DNA of 64,000 nucleotides from Armigeres subalbatus (lineage: Eukaryota > Arthropoda > Insecta > Diptera > Culicidae). Shown here one piece after another: positions 43,458-54,599 of the stretch. The stretch spans positions 377,114,995 to 377,178,994 of the forward strand of contig NC_085141.1 of the NCBI RefSeq assembly GCF_024139115.2, written 5' to 3'. The notes beneath the pieces were generated by a model. The model worked only from the letters and a program-made list of their open reading frames with translations, made no database searches and was not told the origin of the DNA. Position numbers and translations under genes: made by a program. Within the stretch, counting starts at the first letter, position 1, and every line of letters begins with the position of its first letter.

Positions 43458-43768
43458 CTGTAAAATAGCAATAAAGCAAAACGTATTAATAACTAATGTT
43501 GCTATTTGGAAACTAGTTTGCACACCGTTCTATCGTGTGTGGTTGGCAAATTCGGCTGGGTCACGGCAATGTGCACCACTACAGCGCGCTGCCGTCAATA
43601 TGTTTATATCGGCTCGGACCACAGCTCATCAAAATCTGTCACGCCACTGATCTATAGCTTCTCACGATATTACAAATTGTAGGTTTTTTTAAAACTTACA
43701 ATAACTGCACTAACAGTAAAACCAGAAGTGAATCAAATGGCTTCGGGAGGATTGTTGTGAATGTTAAG
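43458..43768 (-). promoter_or_regulatory. Tetraspanin upstream intron/promoter region
   Basis: No coding first exon could be proved. A GATATAAACA word near 43600-43610 (minus strand) could be a TATA box. A donor-like TTATT|GTAAGT near 43699 is preceded by a short hydrophobic frame without an ATG. These are inferences only. Confidence 0.25.
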
Positions 43769-44016
43769 AAAATTATTTTGAGCTTTTTAGTGGAATGTCT
43801 TCGCTTGTCATAAGACGAGTTTGTACCATCCCATTTAATTCCACCACATACCTTGACAGATACGTATTTCGACCTCAACAGTAAGGTCGTCTTCAGTGTC
43901 TCGTACTTGACTCGAGTCGAGGTCTCAAGAGTAACTTGAGGTCGAAATACGTATCTGTCAAGGTACAATTAAGTGGTGGAATTAAATGGGATTGTACAAA
44001 CTCGTCTTATGACAAG
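43769..44016. mobile_element. Foldback element flanked by a 16-bp direct repeat
   Basis: CTTGTCATAAGACGAGTTTG near 43803 and its reverse complement at 43996-44016 start a long hairpin that includes ACCTTGACAGATACGTATTT and CGACCTCAA in both arms. The direct repeat TTGTTGTGAATGTTAA lies at 43752-43767 and 44017-44032. The hairpin family is familiar from Aedes genomes, by memory. Confidence 0.8.
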
Positions 44017-44032
44017 TTGTTGTGAATGTTAA

Positions 44033-44600
44033 ACACACATTTGCGTCAGATTCATCTTTCTAAGAGATAAGTTCTATTTCATATATAATTCTTAATATAA
44101 TAAAGGTGCAGCCCAATCGGGTTGTACGTGAAGGTGACGTAGGAATACGCAGCTATTCGAAATTGATGGGATATTCCATGATAATTTGAGTCTGTTAACA
44201 TCGAGCAAACTGCTCGAAGAACATCTGAATCAAAAAGTCGAATAGTTGCTACCAGTTCAATGGACTTTGAGTCTCCAACCGTGGAATTAACATGACCCAT
44301 CGGCCTCATCGCCGATGATGCCACTCGACTGGCATTGGAGGACATTACAATCCTAGAAGACACCATCCTCTAAAATGTCCTGAATAAAGAAGAAATAAGC
44401 AACATCAAAATAGGCGTGAAACCAAACGCAAACGTTTGGTTTTCGCCCGCGATGGAAGCGTACGTGGCAAAGTGAGGAGAACTTCAAGAATTAATTACAC
44501 ACAGTCTTAGATGATTTTTCGCTAAGCCTCCAGCATTTGCAATAGATTCTCACCATTGCCACTGCTACCCACGCCTTCGTGCTGCTGTGTCCGCTCCGCT
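44033..44600. other. Anonymous DNA with one unexplained ORF
   Basis: A 95-codon minus-strand ORF (44079-44366) has balanced composition but no recognised motif and no splice context. It is left uncalled. Confidence 0.25.
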
Positions 44601-44616
44601 GCATCAAATTTTGTCG

Positions 44617-44690
44617 ACCAGCTCTTTGCAAACTCCCGACCAAAAAGCCTCGCGCACGCGGGAAAGCAGCTTTCTTGTATTCAATAAACT
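44617..44690 (+). repeat. Local repeat with CTCTTTGCxxAxTCCCGA, copy 1
   Basis: About 80 percent identical by eye to 45269-45345; both contain GGAAAGCAGCTTTCTTGTAT or GGAAAGCAGCTTTTTTGTAT followed by TCAATAAAxTA. A related GTGTCCGCTCCGCTGC word occurs at 44588 and 45702. Confidence 0.6.
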
Positions 44691-45900
44691 AAGCCCGTTG
44701 CCACCGCCCCTTTGTGATCTGATATAGGTGTAAATATAAAGTGCACTCATAACGATTAATGGAATTAATTCATTAGATATATGAAAGCTGCTTTCCGGCG
44801 CAAACAACTCAAAAAAATCAAAACAAGGCACGTTAAAATTTTTTTGGAAGAGTCCTAGCTGGAAAACGCATTATAAGTGCACTTTTTTCCACGCAATTTC
44901 GTCAAAATTCTAAAAACATAATATACAAGAGAAGCAAAGCATTTTTCACGCTAATCACGCCATAATCTAATACATGAGATTCAAAATAATTATTGCCAAT
45001 GGGAAAAAGTATATCTTTGTCATTTTTTAAACGATTTATAACTAAAAATCCTTCTTCTTCCTTCTTCTTCGAAACTTACGATCTGTTCGTAAAAAAACCG
45101 TTATCAAATTGACATTTTAATTTTTTATGACGTAAATTCATCTGGGGGGTTACTAGGTAGCGAATATAACCACTACATGGGAAATAAAAAGTAGAGCTCT
45201 CGTTAATAAACAGAAAAACATATAATTTGTTGGTGGCAATATAGTTGCCACTGCCTTATAAAAGATTAAACCGCTCTTTGCGGAATCCCGATCAAAATGG
45301 GTCGCGCGCCGGAAAGCAGCTTTTTTGTATTCAATAAATTAGGCCTGTAAATTTGAATTGATGGAATCACTAACAGAAACCAAGCTTACACGCCAAACGC
45401 CGATGCCACCGAAACGGTCTATTTTCGCAAATAAACTTTCTTTTCAGAAAGTGCCATTCCTGAAAAGAACCAATTTTCCCCAATGCGCCTTTCCAACAAC
45501 TAACTAACATCACAATTTGTAATAAATGTAATGTAATAAAAGCATCGTCACTGGCGGCACGGGATCGCAACAGTGCTATTTTTACAGTCAACCCATTCTT
45601 TACATAAAATACTGATTCGTTGATGTTGAATGATCTGCATTAACACACCGAGGGACCACCATTAATACGATGGATTTCAGTTGAAAATGTTACCAGCGCC
45701 TCCGTGTCCGCTCCGCTGCGATCGCTTTGATGCGTCTGCTCTGCGTGAAATGTTGATCAAACTGAGGGTTAGATTCAAACCCGCAAGTGATTGATTTTTG
45801 ATGTCTGTTCTAGTGATGCATGTACGTGATTGGTTGGTTTACCTATTCTGAACTTTTTATCAATTATCGATAATAAATAGTTAAAAATCAGTCTTTTAAA
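44691..45900. other. Anonymous AT-rich DNA
   Basis: Apart from the local repeat above, nothing recognised. Confidence 0.3.
45269..45345 (+). repeat. Local repeat with CTCTTTGCxxAxTCCCGA, copy 2
   Basis: Second copy of the repeat at 44617-44690, about 650 bp downstream in the same orientation. Confidence 0.6.
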
Positions 45901-45952
45901 ATAAATACAAAGAAGCGTTGGCTCTTCCTTGATCGGATGGTCCAAAAAACCC

Positions 45953-46581
45953 TGATTAATCCACCTGGCGGTGTTGATGCCTTTCTCGTGCAAAAAAAAC
46001 TGAAAAATATGAGTGAGTGTTTTTCAGCGTGTTTTGCACATAGAAAATAGTATTTTGGCCATAATTTCTGATCCCATAGTCCAATATGGCCAATTTTCAA
46101 TAGCAAACAATGGGACAGGATTCTCAGTCGAATGAAACTTGTTGCGAGTAATTCGGCCAATGCTAAAGCCTGTCCACGTTAAATCTCGGACACCCATCTT
46201 CCAATGCGATTTTTAAAAATAATTACAAATCACTGAGACGATCAATTTACATGGCAGCTGAATCTCTTCGCTTTATGTGACATTTCCAGCATATTTTAGT
46301 TGTCGTCTAAATTGATAAAATGGCAATAAATCATTTGGACATTATCTAAGTGTCCGAAATATAACGTGGACAGGCTTTAAGTTACAAAAAGTGTGTCTAC
46401 AAAATTTTGTACACATACACACACATACATATATACACACAAGCAGACATCATCTCAATTCGTCGAGCTGAGTCGATTGGTATATAACACTATGAGTCTC
46501 CGAGCCTTCTATCAAAAGCTTGATTTTGGAGTGATCATATAGCCTTTACGTATACTTAGTATACGAGAAAGGCAAACATTA
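45953..46581. mobile_element. Element of the CACCTxxCGGT / TGCCTTTCTCGT family
   Basis: The left end region CCACCTGGCGGTGTTGATGC is followed by CTTTCTCGTGCA; the right end region is CTTAGTATACGAGAAAGGCA. TGCCTTTCTCGT and ACGAGAAAGGCA are inverted. The interior carries a CA-rich tract and GACATCATCTCAATTCGTCG. It is itself interrupted by the element at 46166-46377. Limits are taken from the empty-site comparison with 35281-35425. Confidence 0.75.
46166..46377. mobile_element. TA-flanked MITE with AAGCCTGTCCACGTTA ends
   Basis: Left AAGCCTGTCCACGTTAAATC and right (reverse) AAGCCTGTCCACGTTATATT; both continue to TCGGACAC. TA at 46164-46165 and 46378-46379. 212 bp, no ORF. Nested in 45953-46581. 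Confidence 0.9.
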
Positions 46582-46795
46582 AAATCCATCAAAAAACGGC
46601 TGAGATATTAAAGTTCAAATTGTATCATATTTTCGTGACGGCTTCCGATTTTCGCAATCGTAAAGTGTATCCCAATATAGAAACGGCAGGCGTAGTCCTA
46701 CGTCAAAAAACATACAAAATTTCAAATTTTGCTCCTACCTCTCACCGGATGACAAACAGTTCATCGAATTCAAATTTTTCAAACATACTTACCTA

Positions 46796-46980
46796 CTCGG
46801 TAAAAATCGTTTCCTCATTAATGGGTATTTTTTCTCTGCTATCTCTTTCACTCTGCTGAAAATTTTACCCATTTTGGGAGAATAAGTGGATTTACTCATT
46901 TAAAAGGGTAGATCCACTTATTCTCCCAAAATGGGTAAATTTCAAAAGTATCCATTAATGAGTAAAGATATTTTTCCGTG
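46796..46980. mobile_element. TA-flanked hairpin MITE in the gag fragment
   Basis: Ends CTCGGTAAAAAT and (reverse) CACGGAAAAATA; TA at 46794-46795 and 46981-46982. The centre is a strong hairpin with ACCCATTTTGGGAGAATAAG in both arms. Removing it restores ILTY-ASV in the gag frame. Confidence 0.9.
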
Positions 46981-47168
46981 TATGCAAGTGTCTCTGCAGG
47001 CAGGCAAAATTTCATTTCTGAAAATTTACCGACGATGAATGATTTCCAAACCCATTCTTCAACTGAAAACGTTCGTTCGGACGACACAGGTAGCATGTCT
47101 GCATCCGATTTTGGTTTTACAACTGAACAGTTGCAGCACATGATTGATACAATTTTCAAAGCAAATAC

Positions 47169-47368
47169 ACAGGATTTTATTTTTACACGATTTTTTTAGC
47201 TCGTATTTTTGATCGTGTGACTTCAATTTACCACCAAACTCTTCGCAACATGTTTCAAAAAATCCAGAATAAATCAAAGAAAAATCACATGATAATTAAT
47301 TTACGTTTAACACTTAGGATGAGTGGAAAATTGAGAAAATGTAAATCGTGTAAAAAAAGAATCCAGTG
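47169..47368. mobile_element. TAC-flanked MITE in the gag fragment
   Basis: ACAGGATTTTATTTTTACAC at the left and (reverse) CACTGGATTCTTTTTTTACA at the right are inverted. TAC is at 47166-47168 and 47369-47371; a 3-bp duplication fits PIF/Harbinger-type elements, though the exact border is uncertain by a base or two. Removing it joins FKANT to the KTEAVQVG piece in frame. Confidence 0.82.
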
Positions 47369-47405
47369 TACCAAAACTGAAGCTGTTCAAGTTGGTATCA
47401 AATTT

Positions 47406-47916
47406 GTATGTATGTTCTGAATGCGGTTCCACTTATCAGTAAGGTCAAATTTCAATTTGTTAAATATTTTGGCTGTATTATTCAAAAACAAACAATTGGT
47501 GCGCAAATTGTTTTATTTCTCATTTTTGTGATTTTTTTCAGCAGTGAGGTTTACAACAAAACACGACACAAAGTGAGCCTATATTGCTTGTTTTGCAAAT
47601 GTTCTTGATATAGGAGCATGTTATTAAAATGGAACAGATTACAGATGCGCAAAACGGATCACTTTGATAAACGGATCAGATCTGGATCATTCATTCTAAG
47701 GATCCGGATATTTCGTTCGGATCGGATCCCTAGAACAAAATGCAAGGAGAATGCGAATAATGAAGCGTTAGTCATTCAGGCTCACATTTTTAAACCGTAT
47801 TAAAAATATCTTTACCCTTTCTTGTTTACAAGCGTATGGAGTACAAACAATGAACTTTTCATTTTGTCATTTACTTGCAAATGGTCAAATAATTTGCTAA
47901 ATTGGTGATTTTGTTT
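47406..47916. other. Anonymous DNA
   Basis: Nothing recognised. Confidence 0.3.
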
Positions 47917-47926
47917 ATTTATTTAT

Positions 47927-49112
47927 TCAGACCAAGGCCGAAGTGGCCTGTGCAGTATATAAGAGTCTTCTCCATTCGGCTCGGTCCATGGCTACACGTC
48001 GCCAACCACGCAGTCTACGGAGGGTCCGCAAGTCATCTTCCACCTGATGGATCCACCTTGCCCGCTGCGCACCTCGTCTTGTTGTACCCGTCGGATCGTT
48101 GTCGAGAACCATTTTCACCGGGTTATTGTCCGACATTCTGGCTACGTGCCCGGCCCACCGCAGTCGTCCAATTTTCGCGGTGTGAACGATGGATGGTTCT
48201 CCCAACAGCTGATGCAACTCGTGGTTCATTCGCCTCCTCCACGTACCGTTCGCCATCTGCACCCCACCATAGATGGTACGCAGCACTTTCCTTTCGAAAA
48301 CTCCGAGTGCGCGTTGGTCCTCCACGAGCATCGTTCAGGTCACGTGTCCGTAGAGGACTACCGGTCTAATGAGCGTTTTGTAGATTGTCAGTTTGGTACG
48401 GCGGCGAACTCTATTCGATGTACCTCTTCCTATCATGTACTTCGTCTTCGACGTGTTGATGACTAGTCCGATCCGCTTGGCTTCCCTCTTCAGTCTGATG
48501 TAGGCTTCCTCCATCTTCTCAAAGTTACGTGCCATAATATCTATGTCGTCGGCGAAGCCAAATAGCTGGACGGACTTATTGAAAATTACCACTCGTGTTA
48601 ATCCTTGCTCTTCGTATTACCCCTTCCAAAGCGATGTTGAATAGCAGAAACGAAAGACCATCACCTTGCCGTAACCCTCTACGCGTTTCGAAGGGACTCG
48701 AAAATGCCCCTGAAACTCGAACTACGCACATCACCAGATCCATCGTCGTCTTGATCAACCGTATCAGTTTATCTGGAAATCCGTTTTCGTGCATTAGCTG
48801 CCATAGCTGGTCCCGATCGATTGTATCATATGCGGCTTTGAAGTCGATAAATAGATGATGTGTGGGCACGTTGTATACGCGGCATTTCTGCAATACCTGA
48901 CGTATGGCGAACACCTGGTCTGTGGTAGAGCGTTCACCCAAAAAAAAACCTGCCTGGTACTGCCTCACGAACTCCCTTGCAATTGGTGCTAGTCGACGGC
49001 ATACAATTTGGGAGAGTATCTTGAAGGCGGCGTTCAGCAATGTGATTCCGCGGTAGTTGCTACAATCCAGCTTATCGCCCTTTTTGTAGATGGGACACAA
49101 GACACCTTCCAC
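47927..49112 (-). pseudogene. Reverse transcriptase and C-terminal domain of the RTE-like element
   Basis: Reverse transcriptase motifs are SNYRGITLLN, GERSTTDQVFAIRQ, FIDFKAAYDT (catalytic Asp), GLRQGDGLS and FADDIDIMARN. A deletion near 48410 removes about 63 codons present in the copy at 61630-63637. The C-terminal part includes RLRWAGHVARM and RRLRGWRRVAMDRAEWRRLL. The ends of its frames do not join, so no functional protein can be made. Confidence 0.85.
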
Positions 49113-50795
49113 TCCTGCGGCAGAACCTCATCCTCCCAAACCTTGGTAATCACCCAGTGCAGCGCTCTAGCCAGTGCCTCACCACCGTGTTTAAACAGCT
49201 CTCCTGGTAGTTGGTCAACTCCAGGGGCTTTGTTGTTTTTCAGCCGGCCGATCTCCTCCTGGATATCCTGGAGATTCGGAGCCGAAAGTCGCATGTCCTG
49301 CGCGCGTGCTTTTAGGTTCATTACCATACCACCACCGTTGTCTGCCATATCGCCATTCAGGTGCTCTTCGTAGTGCTGCCGCCACCTTTGGATCACCTCA
49401 CGCTCGTTTGTAAGAAGGTTCCCGTTTATGTCCTTACACGTATCGGGCTGTGGCACGTGGCCCTTACGTGAACGGTTAAACTTCTCATAGAACTTTCGCG
49501 CGTTATTAGCGCGGTTCAGTTCCTCCGTCTCTTCACGGTCTCGATCTTCCTGCTGGCGCTTTTTCCTCCGGAAAATCGAGTTTTGTCTGTTCCGCGCCCG
49601 TTTGTATCGTGCCTCGTTGGCCCTCGTGCGGTGTTGCAGCAATCTCGCCCATGCTGCATTCTTCTCCTCAACTAACTGCTCACATTCGCCATCATACCAG
49701 TCGTTTCTCTGATCCGGGGGCACCGTGCCAAGTGCAGCGGTTGCGGTGCTACCAATGGCGGATCGAATATCTCTCCAGCCATCTTCAAGAGACGCTGCGT
49801 CTAGATGCTCCTGGCTGCTTTTCCGTTGGGAGTGCCACTTCCAGCTGCTGCGCGTATTCTTGGGCTAGTCTACCGTATTGTAGCCGCCCAATGTTAAGCC
49901 GCGGCGTCCGACTTCGACGCGTGTTGTACAACGTCGAGAGTTTTGAGCGCAGGCATACTGCAACGAGGTAGTGGTCGGATTCAATATTCGCACTGCGGTA
50001 AGTGCGGACGTTCGTGATGTCGGAGAAGAATTTACCGTTGATTAGAACGTGGTCGATTTGGTTTTCCGTTTCTTGGTTAGGTGATCTCCATGTGGTCTTG
50101 TGGATATTTTTGCGGGGAAAGAAGGTGCTTCGGACTACCATTCCGCGGCAGGCTGCGACGTTTATGCATCGTTGGACGTTGTCATTCGATACGGTGTGCA
50201 GACTATAAGGTCCGATGACCGGTCTATATATTTCCTCCCTTCCTACCTGCGCGTTCATGTCACCGATGACGATTTTGACGTCCCACAGTGGGCATCCATC
50301 GTATGTCTGCTCCAGCTGCGCATAGAACGCTTCTTTCTCGTCGTCGGATCTCTCTTCGTATGAGCACTGCACGTTGATGATGCTATAGTTGTAGAAACGG
50401 CCTTTTATCCTCAGCTTGCACATCCTTGCGTTGATTGGCTGCCACCCAATCACGCGTTGGCGCATCTTTCCCAGCACTATGAAGCCGGTTCCCAGCTCGT
50501 TGGTGGTGCCACAGCTTTGGTAGAAGGTAGCCGATCGATGCCCGCTTTTCCACACTTTCTGTCCTGTCCAGCAGATTTCCTGCAGCGCTACGACATCGAA
50601 GTTGCGGGGATGTAGTTCATCGTAGATTATCCTGTCGCAGCCTGCGAAGCCTAGCGACTTGCAGTTCCATGTTCCAAGCTTCCAATCGTGATCCTTTATT
50701 CGTCGCCTAGGTCGTTGCCGATTGTATCGAGTCGTATTATCTTCTATGTCGTTCGTAATAGTTGTTTTTCCAGGCGGCTTATTGGGCCTGCGCAA
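49034..50795 (-). pseudogene. Endonuclease and linker of the RTE-like element
   Basis: The endonuclease frame (50795-49785) has the TWNCKSL, ALQEICW, GDMNAQVG, TTWRSP...QIDHVLI and SDHYLVA motifs in order, so the APE active-site residues are all visible. It is followed, after a frame change near 49790, by a charged linker rich in Arg/Lys (RARNRQNSIFRRKKRQQED, about 49610-49550) and the NNKAPGVDQLPGELFKHGG start of the reverse transcriptase. Confidence 0.85.
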
Positions 50796-51050
50796 ACCTC
50801 CTGTCTCGTCGGAGGGCCGTCGTGTCAGGGCTGTTTAGCGTCCCACCTAACACCAGGACTTGGGCTTGTGCGCTTTGAGCGGCGCACGGTCGCTTTGGCG
50901 GAGCCTACTTGCGGATACATGCAGCTTTTTATAGAGGTTTAACAGGGCCCACTGTCAAACCCCACCACATCCTAGGCAAGCCCCACAACTCGCAGATGGC
51001 CTGGGGAGGGATCGTCAAGCCCTTGGACATAGTCCCTGCTGCCCGCAAAA

Positions 51051-52400
51051 GTAAAACACATGGTGGTGCTATTTTTGTTTTGCTCAGTGTAAGAAACAAA
51101 GGGATAGAATTTTCGCTTAATTTAAAAAAAAAAACCTAAGTAACGTTTCATTCATGAATATTTTGAATATTGTAATCATCAGACCAATATGAAAGCTTTT
51201 GTTTGCAGTACTCAAATTAATTCATAAAAATTCAACTTAGTTCCTTTTGAAAAATTAAGCGAGAATTCACCGTCCATAACAACTTGTTGCAAGCCAATTG
51301 GTTGAAAGTAAGTGGCTTAAAAGTGGGGAAACCTTTCGCCATAGTTTTGCCGGTTGCTCAGCGGGGAGCCTTCCTGAAACTCCCTGACATCAATACACTT
51401 CAGGGTCGGCATGCTTAAAGGAATATTTTGAGACGCAAGGAATGACCGCACTGAAGCACAGATAAACTCACATTCTTTGGTTTCGTTCGTTACATTTATT
51501 CGGACTTTTCCGACACTCTTCCACTTTCTTAGCCTACGCTAACCTGACTTCGTCTATTCGGTAGGGGTCCATCCTTCGCTGCTTTACCGCCAATCAGCGG
51601 CTGGCTTTCCTCCACGCTACATCTTGGTGTGACTACGGTGCAATGAGGGGGGGGGGGGGCTTTCTTCCCGCCAATTAGCGGTTGACACTTCTTCCCTTAA
51701 CGACTTGGTGATGGGATGCAATGGCGTCCTCTGCAGACTCATACACCATCCTGGAGCCTCTCCGAGTATGTTGACGGACTCGGTCGTGGGCCTGTATCTC
51801 CGGAACTGTCCCCAATGGAAAGGAGGGGGGGTTCACCAACTTGGTTTTGTACTCCCGAACGGCGGCGCACTCTACAGTCCCGGACTTCACTCGAACGCTT
51901 CGTAGGTATCAAAAACGATCATCTACCTTTCGCCATCACCGTGTTACTTCTCTTTTTTCCTATCTTTTCCTCTTTCAAGGATCGATACAGGATGCATTTA
52001 TTGGGGGGTGTTCTGACTTGTCAATATCCCCAACTCATCCATCTTGGATTTTTGTATGGAATTCATGCTCGTTTGTTTACGTTTTGCACTGAAAATGTAT
52101 GTTTCCCCCCCGCGCTGGTTATTCACATCTACTGACGAAGTCGGATAACCTATAGATAACAAAATCTTGGATCGATAATCATGACGTCCTCTTTGCTACC
52201 AAGCTGAAGTCGGGAGCGAACTCTGATGGTGGGGTTTTTAAACCCTTCAGGTGACGTTGGCTGCGTACTGCACAGTGGGGGTACAAAACACCAAAATATG
52301 GAGAAAACTGGATTACATATGCGGACACTACTTGTTCTGTTAAACATTTCACGACTTTAAGTTCACAAAGTATCCAAAACACTCAACACTGAACTACGAA
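51051..52400. other. Unclassified stretch with G- and C-runs
   Basis: It contains a run of 14 G at about 51646-51659 and pairs of AxCAGCGGxTGG/CxAATTAGCGG words (CGCCAATCAGCGG and CGCCAATTAGCGG). A moderately GC-rich block around 51500-51900 looks like part of an unidentified repeat or LTR-type leader. No coding motif. Confidence 0.3.
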
Positions 52401-52529
52401 CACTTACAGCTTTTTGTCCACAATTTAAATTCCCATGGTCCGATCTGACCAATTTCAATAGGACACAATGGGCAAGGATGCTGGATGGAATGCAACTTGT
52501 TGCGAGCAAGCTCCAAAGCGATATTTGCT

Positions 52530-52602
52530 ACTCAAAGAAGCAATGGATATTTAGAACAATTGTACTTAAATTGTTCAAAATATCCATTGCTTCTTTGAAT
52601 AA
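52530..52602. repeat. Perfect-looking hairpin around GAAGCAATGGATATTT
   Basis: AAAGAAGCAATGGATATTTA near 52535 pairs with AAATATCCATTGCTTCTTTG near 52578; the loop is about 15-20 bp. It resembles the central hairpin type of small MITEs, but outer ends were not found. Confidence 0.6.
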
Positions 52603-53973
52603 GTGGATCTACATATCATTGAAGTAAAGAGAACATCATCAATCCACACACCTGTTTCACCATATAAATGCACTTCCATGCGACAAACGCCATGTGCCAT
52701 TCATTATACGATATCTAGGTATCGCGGTGCATGAATATGGAAGTGACAATACATACGCGACATGTGCGATGAACATCCAATTGAAGACGCAATACTCAAA
52801 CGTGTGCACAGATAAGCGTGTAGGAGGTGGAGCCATCATATTCTTCAATAGACCATTTTCGACGCAAAACCAAATGACACCCGGGTAATGTAGGGGGCGA
52901 TGGTAGAAAATGTGTAACCCATTGCTTCCATCTGTTGTCATAATGACAGTAGACTTGCCAATTGATATGTCTGTTGGAATAAATTAAAATGTTAATCTCA
53001 CTATCCATGAAACGTGTTGACCAGCTTCGATCCAAATAATTCCTATGAACCTAGTGGAAAATTGTCTGTGTTCGCATCCATATTTCATACGTGTGAACAA
53101 AAGTGTAACATTAAATTGTGTGTGACCGTGTTGTTTATTTGGCTGCCTCTGTGAGCGATGGGAATGCTCCAAAAAAGGCTAATTACGATCATATGTGGGC
53201 ATTCAATTTTCGGTTGTGTAACACCGGCGATTGAATATAAATGGGCGGTTTCGATTTCATCTTTTGTTTTAAGCCAAGCCGAACTTGAGCGAGGAGAAAT
53301 AACACGTGAGGAAGATGTCGATCAGCGAAAAATGATGATCCAATTTTATTTTGCGATCAATTTACAACTATGATTGATCATTTCTTTTCTACATGTCAAG
53401 ATGACTCAATCAGGGTTTTAGCACTGTAGAATTTTCTAAGCTATCCTTCAATTTTTCACAACTTTCTAGACTGCAAGGCCATCAATCAATAAATATAAAC
53501 TAGCCCTGAAACACACTCAAGTACTTTTGATGTTGTTTATTTTCACTTCATAAGCCATTTATAATTGGAATTGACATATGTGTATGAAACACATTTCAAA
53601 GACAAAAATCAAACTTATTCCACCTAGTAGTTATAATAGGTATATAGAAAGCACTTTGGTTTAGCATTTTGACAGAATGTCCAGAATGACATCAGCAAAT
53701 TTCCTTCCGTATTAACCTTCACCGCAACCAAGGAGATGAAGGATCTGATGATGTGGTTATACTTTATGAAAGTAACAGACTTAGTGATACCCTTATACGA
53801 ACCAAAGGAAGTATTGGTTTTCGAAGTTCTCAAAATCTTCTTTAATAGCAGCTGTGGATTGATAATTACATACTGACAAAAATCAAAAATATCAGCAGAA
53901 TATCTCCAAATAAGATTTCAACCTCGGTAACAGAAAAATAGTTCATGAAACAGTAAACAAGCAAACCGATTAA
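52603..53973. other. Anonymous AT-rich DNA
   Basis: Nothing recognised with confidence. Confidence 0.3.
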
Positions 53974-54085
53974 TCAACCCGCCCGTCCCATCGCAACACC
54001 GCCGCCGGCTGTGAAAAGTGCTCCAATTGCATAAATTACCGTCGAAAAATACCACTCAAATCCGGTGCGCAGCACCGGCCTCTCC
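53974..54085 (-). CDS. Candidate terminal exon of a membrane protein gene
   Basis: A strong acceptor (GGTTTTGCTACAG) at 54086 is followed by one base of a split codon and 36 codons to a TGA at 53974-53976. The product ERPVLRTGFEWYFSTVIYAI continues with GALFTAGGGVAMGRAG and has one clear hydrophobic segment. Codon use and GC content rise exactly over the exon, which is typical of real mosquito coding DNA. Upstream exons were not identified and I do not recognise the family. Confidence 0.5.
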
Positions 54086-54540
54086 CTGTAGCAAAACCGA
54101 AATGAAAGGGAAATTTTAATTGAAGGTGCATGGCGATATAGCATTGATTCTTTGTGCTTGTGTTTCATTTCATTGTTTTTCATCTCATTCCGAAATTGCT
54201 AAAATTGTCGTCGGGCCGTTCAATGCGTTCGGATGCGATAGACATCAATCCGCACACTGTGACTGCATGGCCTTGCCACTATTATTTTCTGCAGCCTCTG
54301 CCGTCGTGGACAATTTGGCGTTTACAGGTGTTTCTGTGATGAATGGCACTCCACTCCAATTAGTGCTTCGGTATGCTATGGCTTGTGCGCAGGAGGCTAC
54401 CGGCAAGTAACCTATCGGCTGCTGAAATTCGCCACGGTAACTCGATCGAGAAATTCCACCGAAAGGGAAATTCACGTTTTTTCTCCGGTCGGCCACTTGT
54501 GCGATGAGCGATCGGTATTTGAAATATTTTTAGAGCTTAA
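54086..54540. other. Flank of the candidate exon, open on both strands
   Basis: ORFs of 83-96 codons exist on both strands (54120-54410 plus, 54245-54496 minus). Neither has splice signals or a recognised domain. Confidence 0.3.
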
Positions 54541-54599
54541 CAAATTTGTTTAACATACTTTTTATTATCTATATTATCTATATTATCTATTTATTATCT

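Larger units (their letters stand above)
45900..46690 (-). repeat. Dispersed repeat, copy 2, split by a nested element
   Basis: The two halves 46690-46585 and 45952-45900 match the uninterrupted copy at 35281-35425 (words ACTTTACGATTGCG, GATATT, GGTCCAAAAAA and CGATCAAGGAAGAG). Confidence 0.65.
46690..47405 (+). pseudogene. Juan-like gag fragment interrupted by two MITEs
   Basis: Pieces at about 46708-46793, 46983-47165 and 47372-47400 read in order as the C-terminal gag region of the element at 866-5990 (NSNFSNILTY, ASVSAGRQNF, LQHMIDTIFKANT and EAVQVGIKF). The two gaps are the MITEs at 46796-46980 and 47169-47368. It is an old, 5'- and 3'-truncated remnant. Confidence 0.85.
47917..51050 (-). 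mobile_element. RTE-like non-LTR retrotransposon, near full length, inactive
   Basis: About 3.1 kb on the minus strand. It has a GC-rich 5' leader (about 50800-51050), one ORF2-type coding region with endonuclease, reverse transcriptase and a C-terminal RLRWAGHVARM domain, and a 3' end with AATAAATAAAT-type repeats at 47917-47933 instead of a poly-A. Single-ORF plan, length and tail suggest the RTE clade; the clade call is from memory of motif wording. Frame breaks and an internal deletion of about 190 bp near 48410 inactivate it. A younger-looking, 5'-truncated relative is at 61630-63637. Confidence 0.82.

Noticed and set aside
43143..43523. Tetraspanin start at the GTG near 43523
   Set aside because: The frame upstream of 43457 crosses a good splice acceptor (GCTATTTTACAG), and GTG starts are not expected here; the real first exon is elsewhere.
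44079..44366. 95-codon minus-strand ORF as first tetraspanin exon
   Set aside because: It has no Cys-Lys-type N-terminus or hydrophobic half-segment that would complete TM1, and no phase-0 donor.
51646..51659. Run of 14 G as a functional G-quadruplex
   Set aside because: A single homopolymer without the spaced G-tract pattern; likely slippage or sequencing error.
54120..54496. Secreted-protein gene on either strand
   Set aside because: Open frames exist on both strands over the same DNA and neither has splice or domain support.
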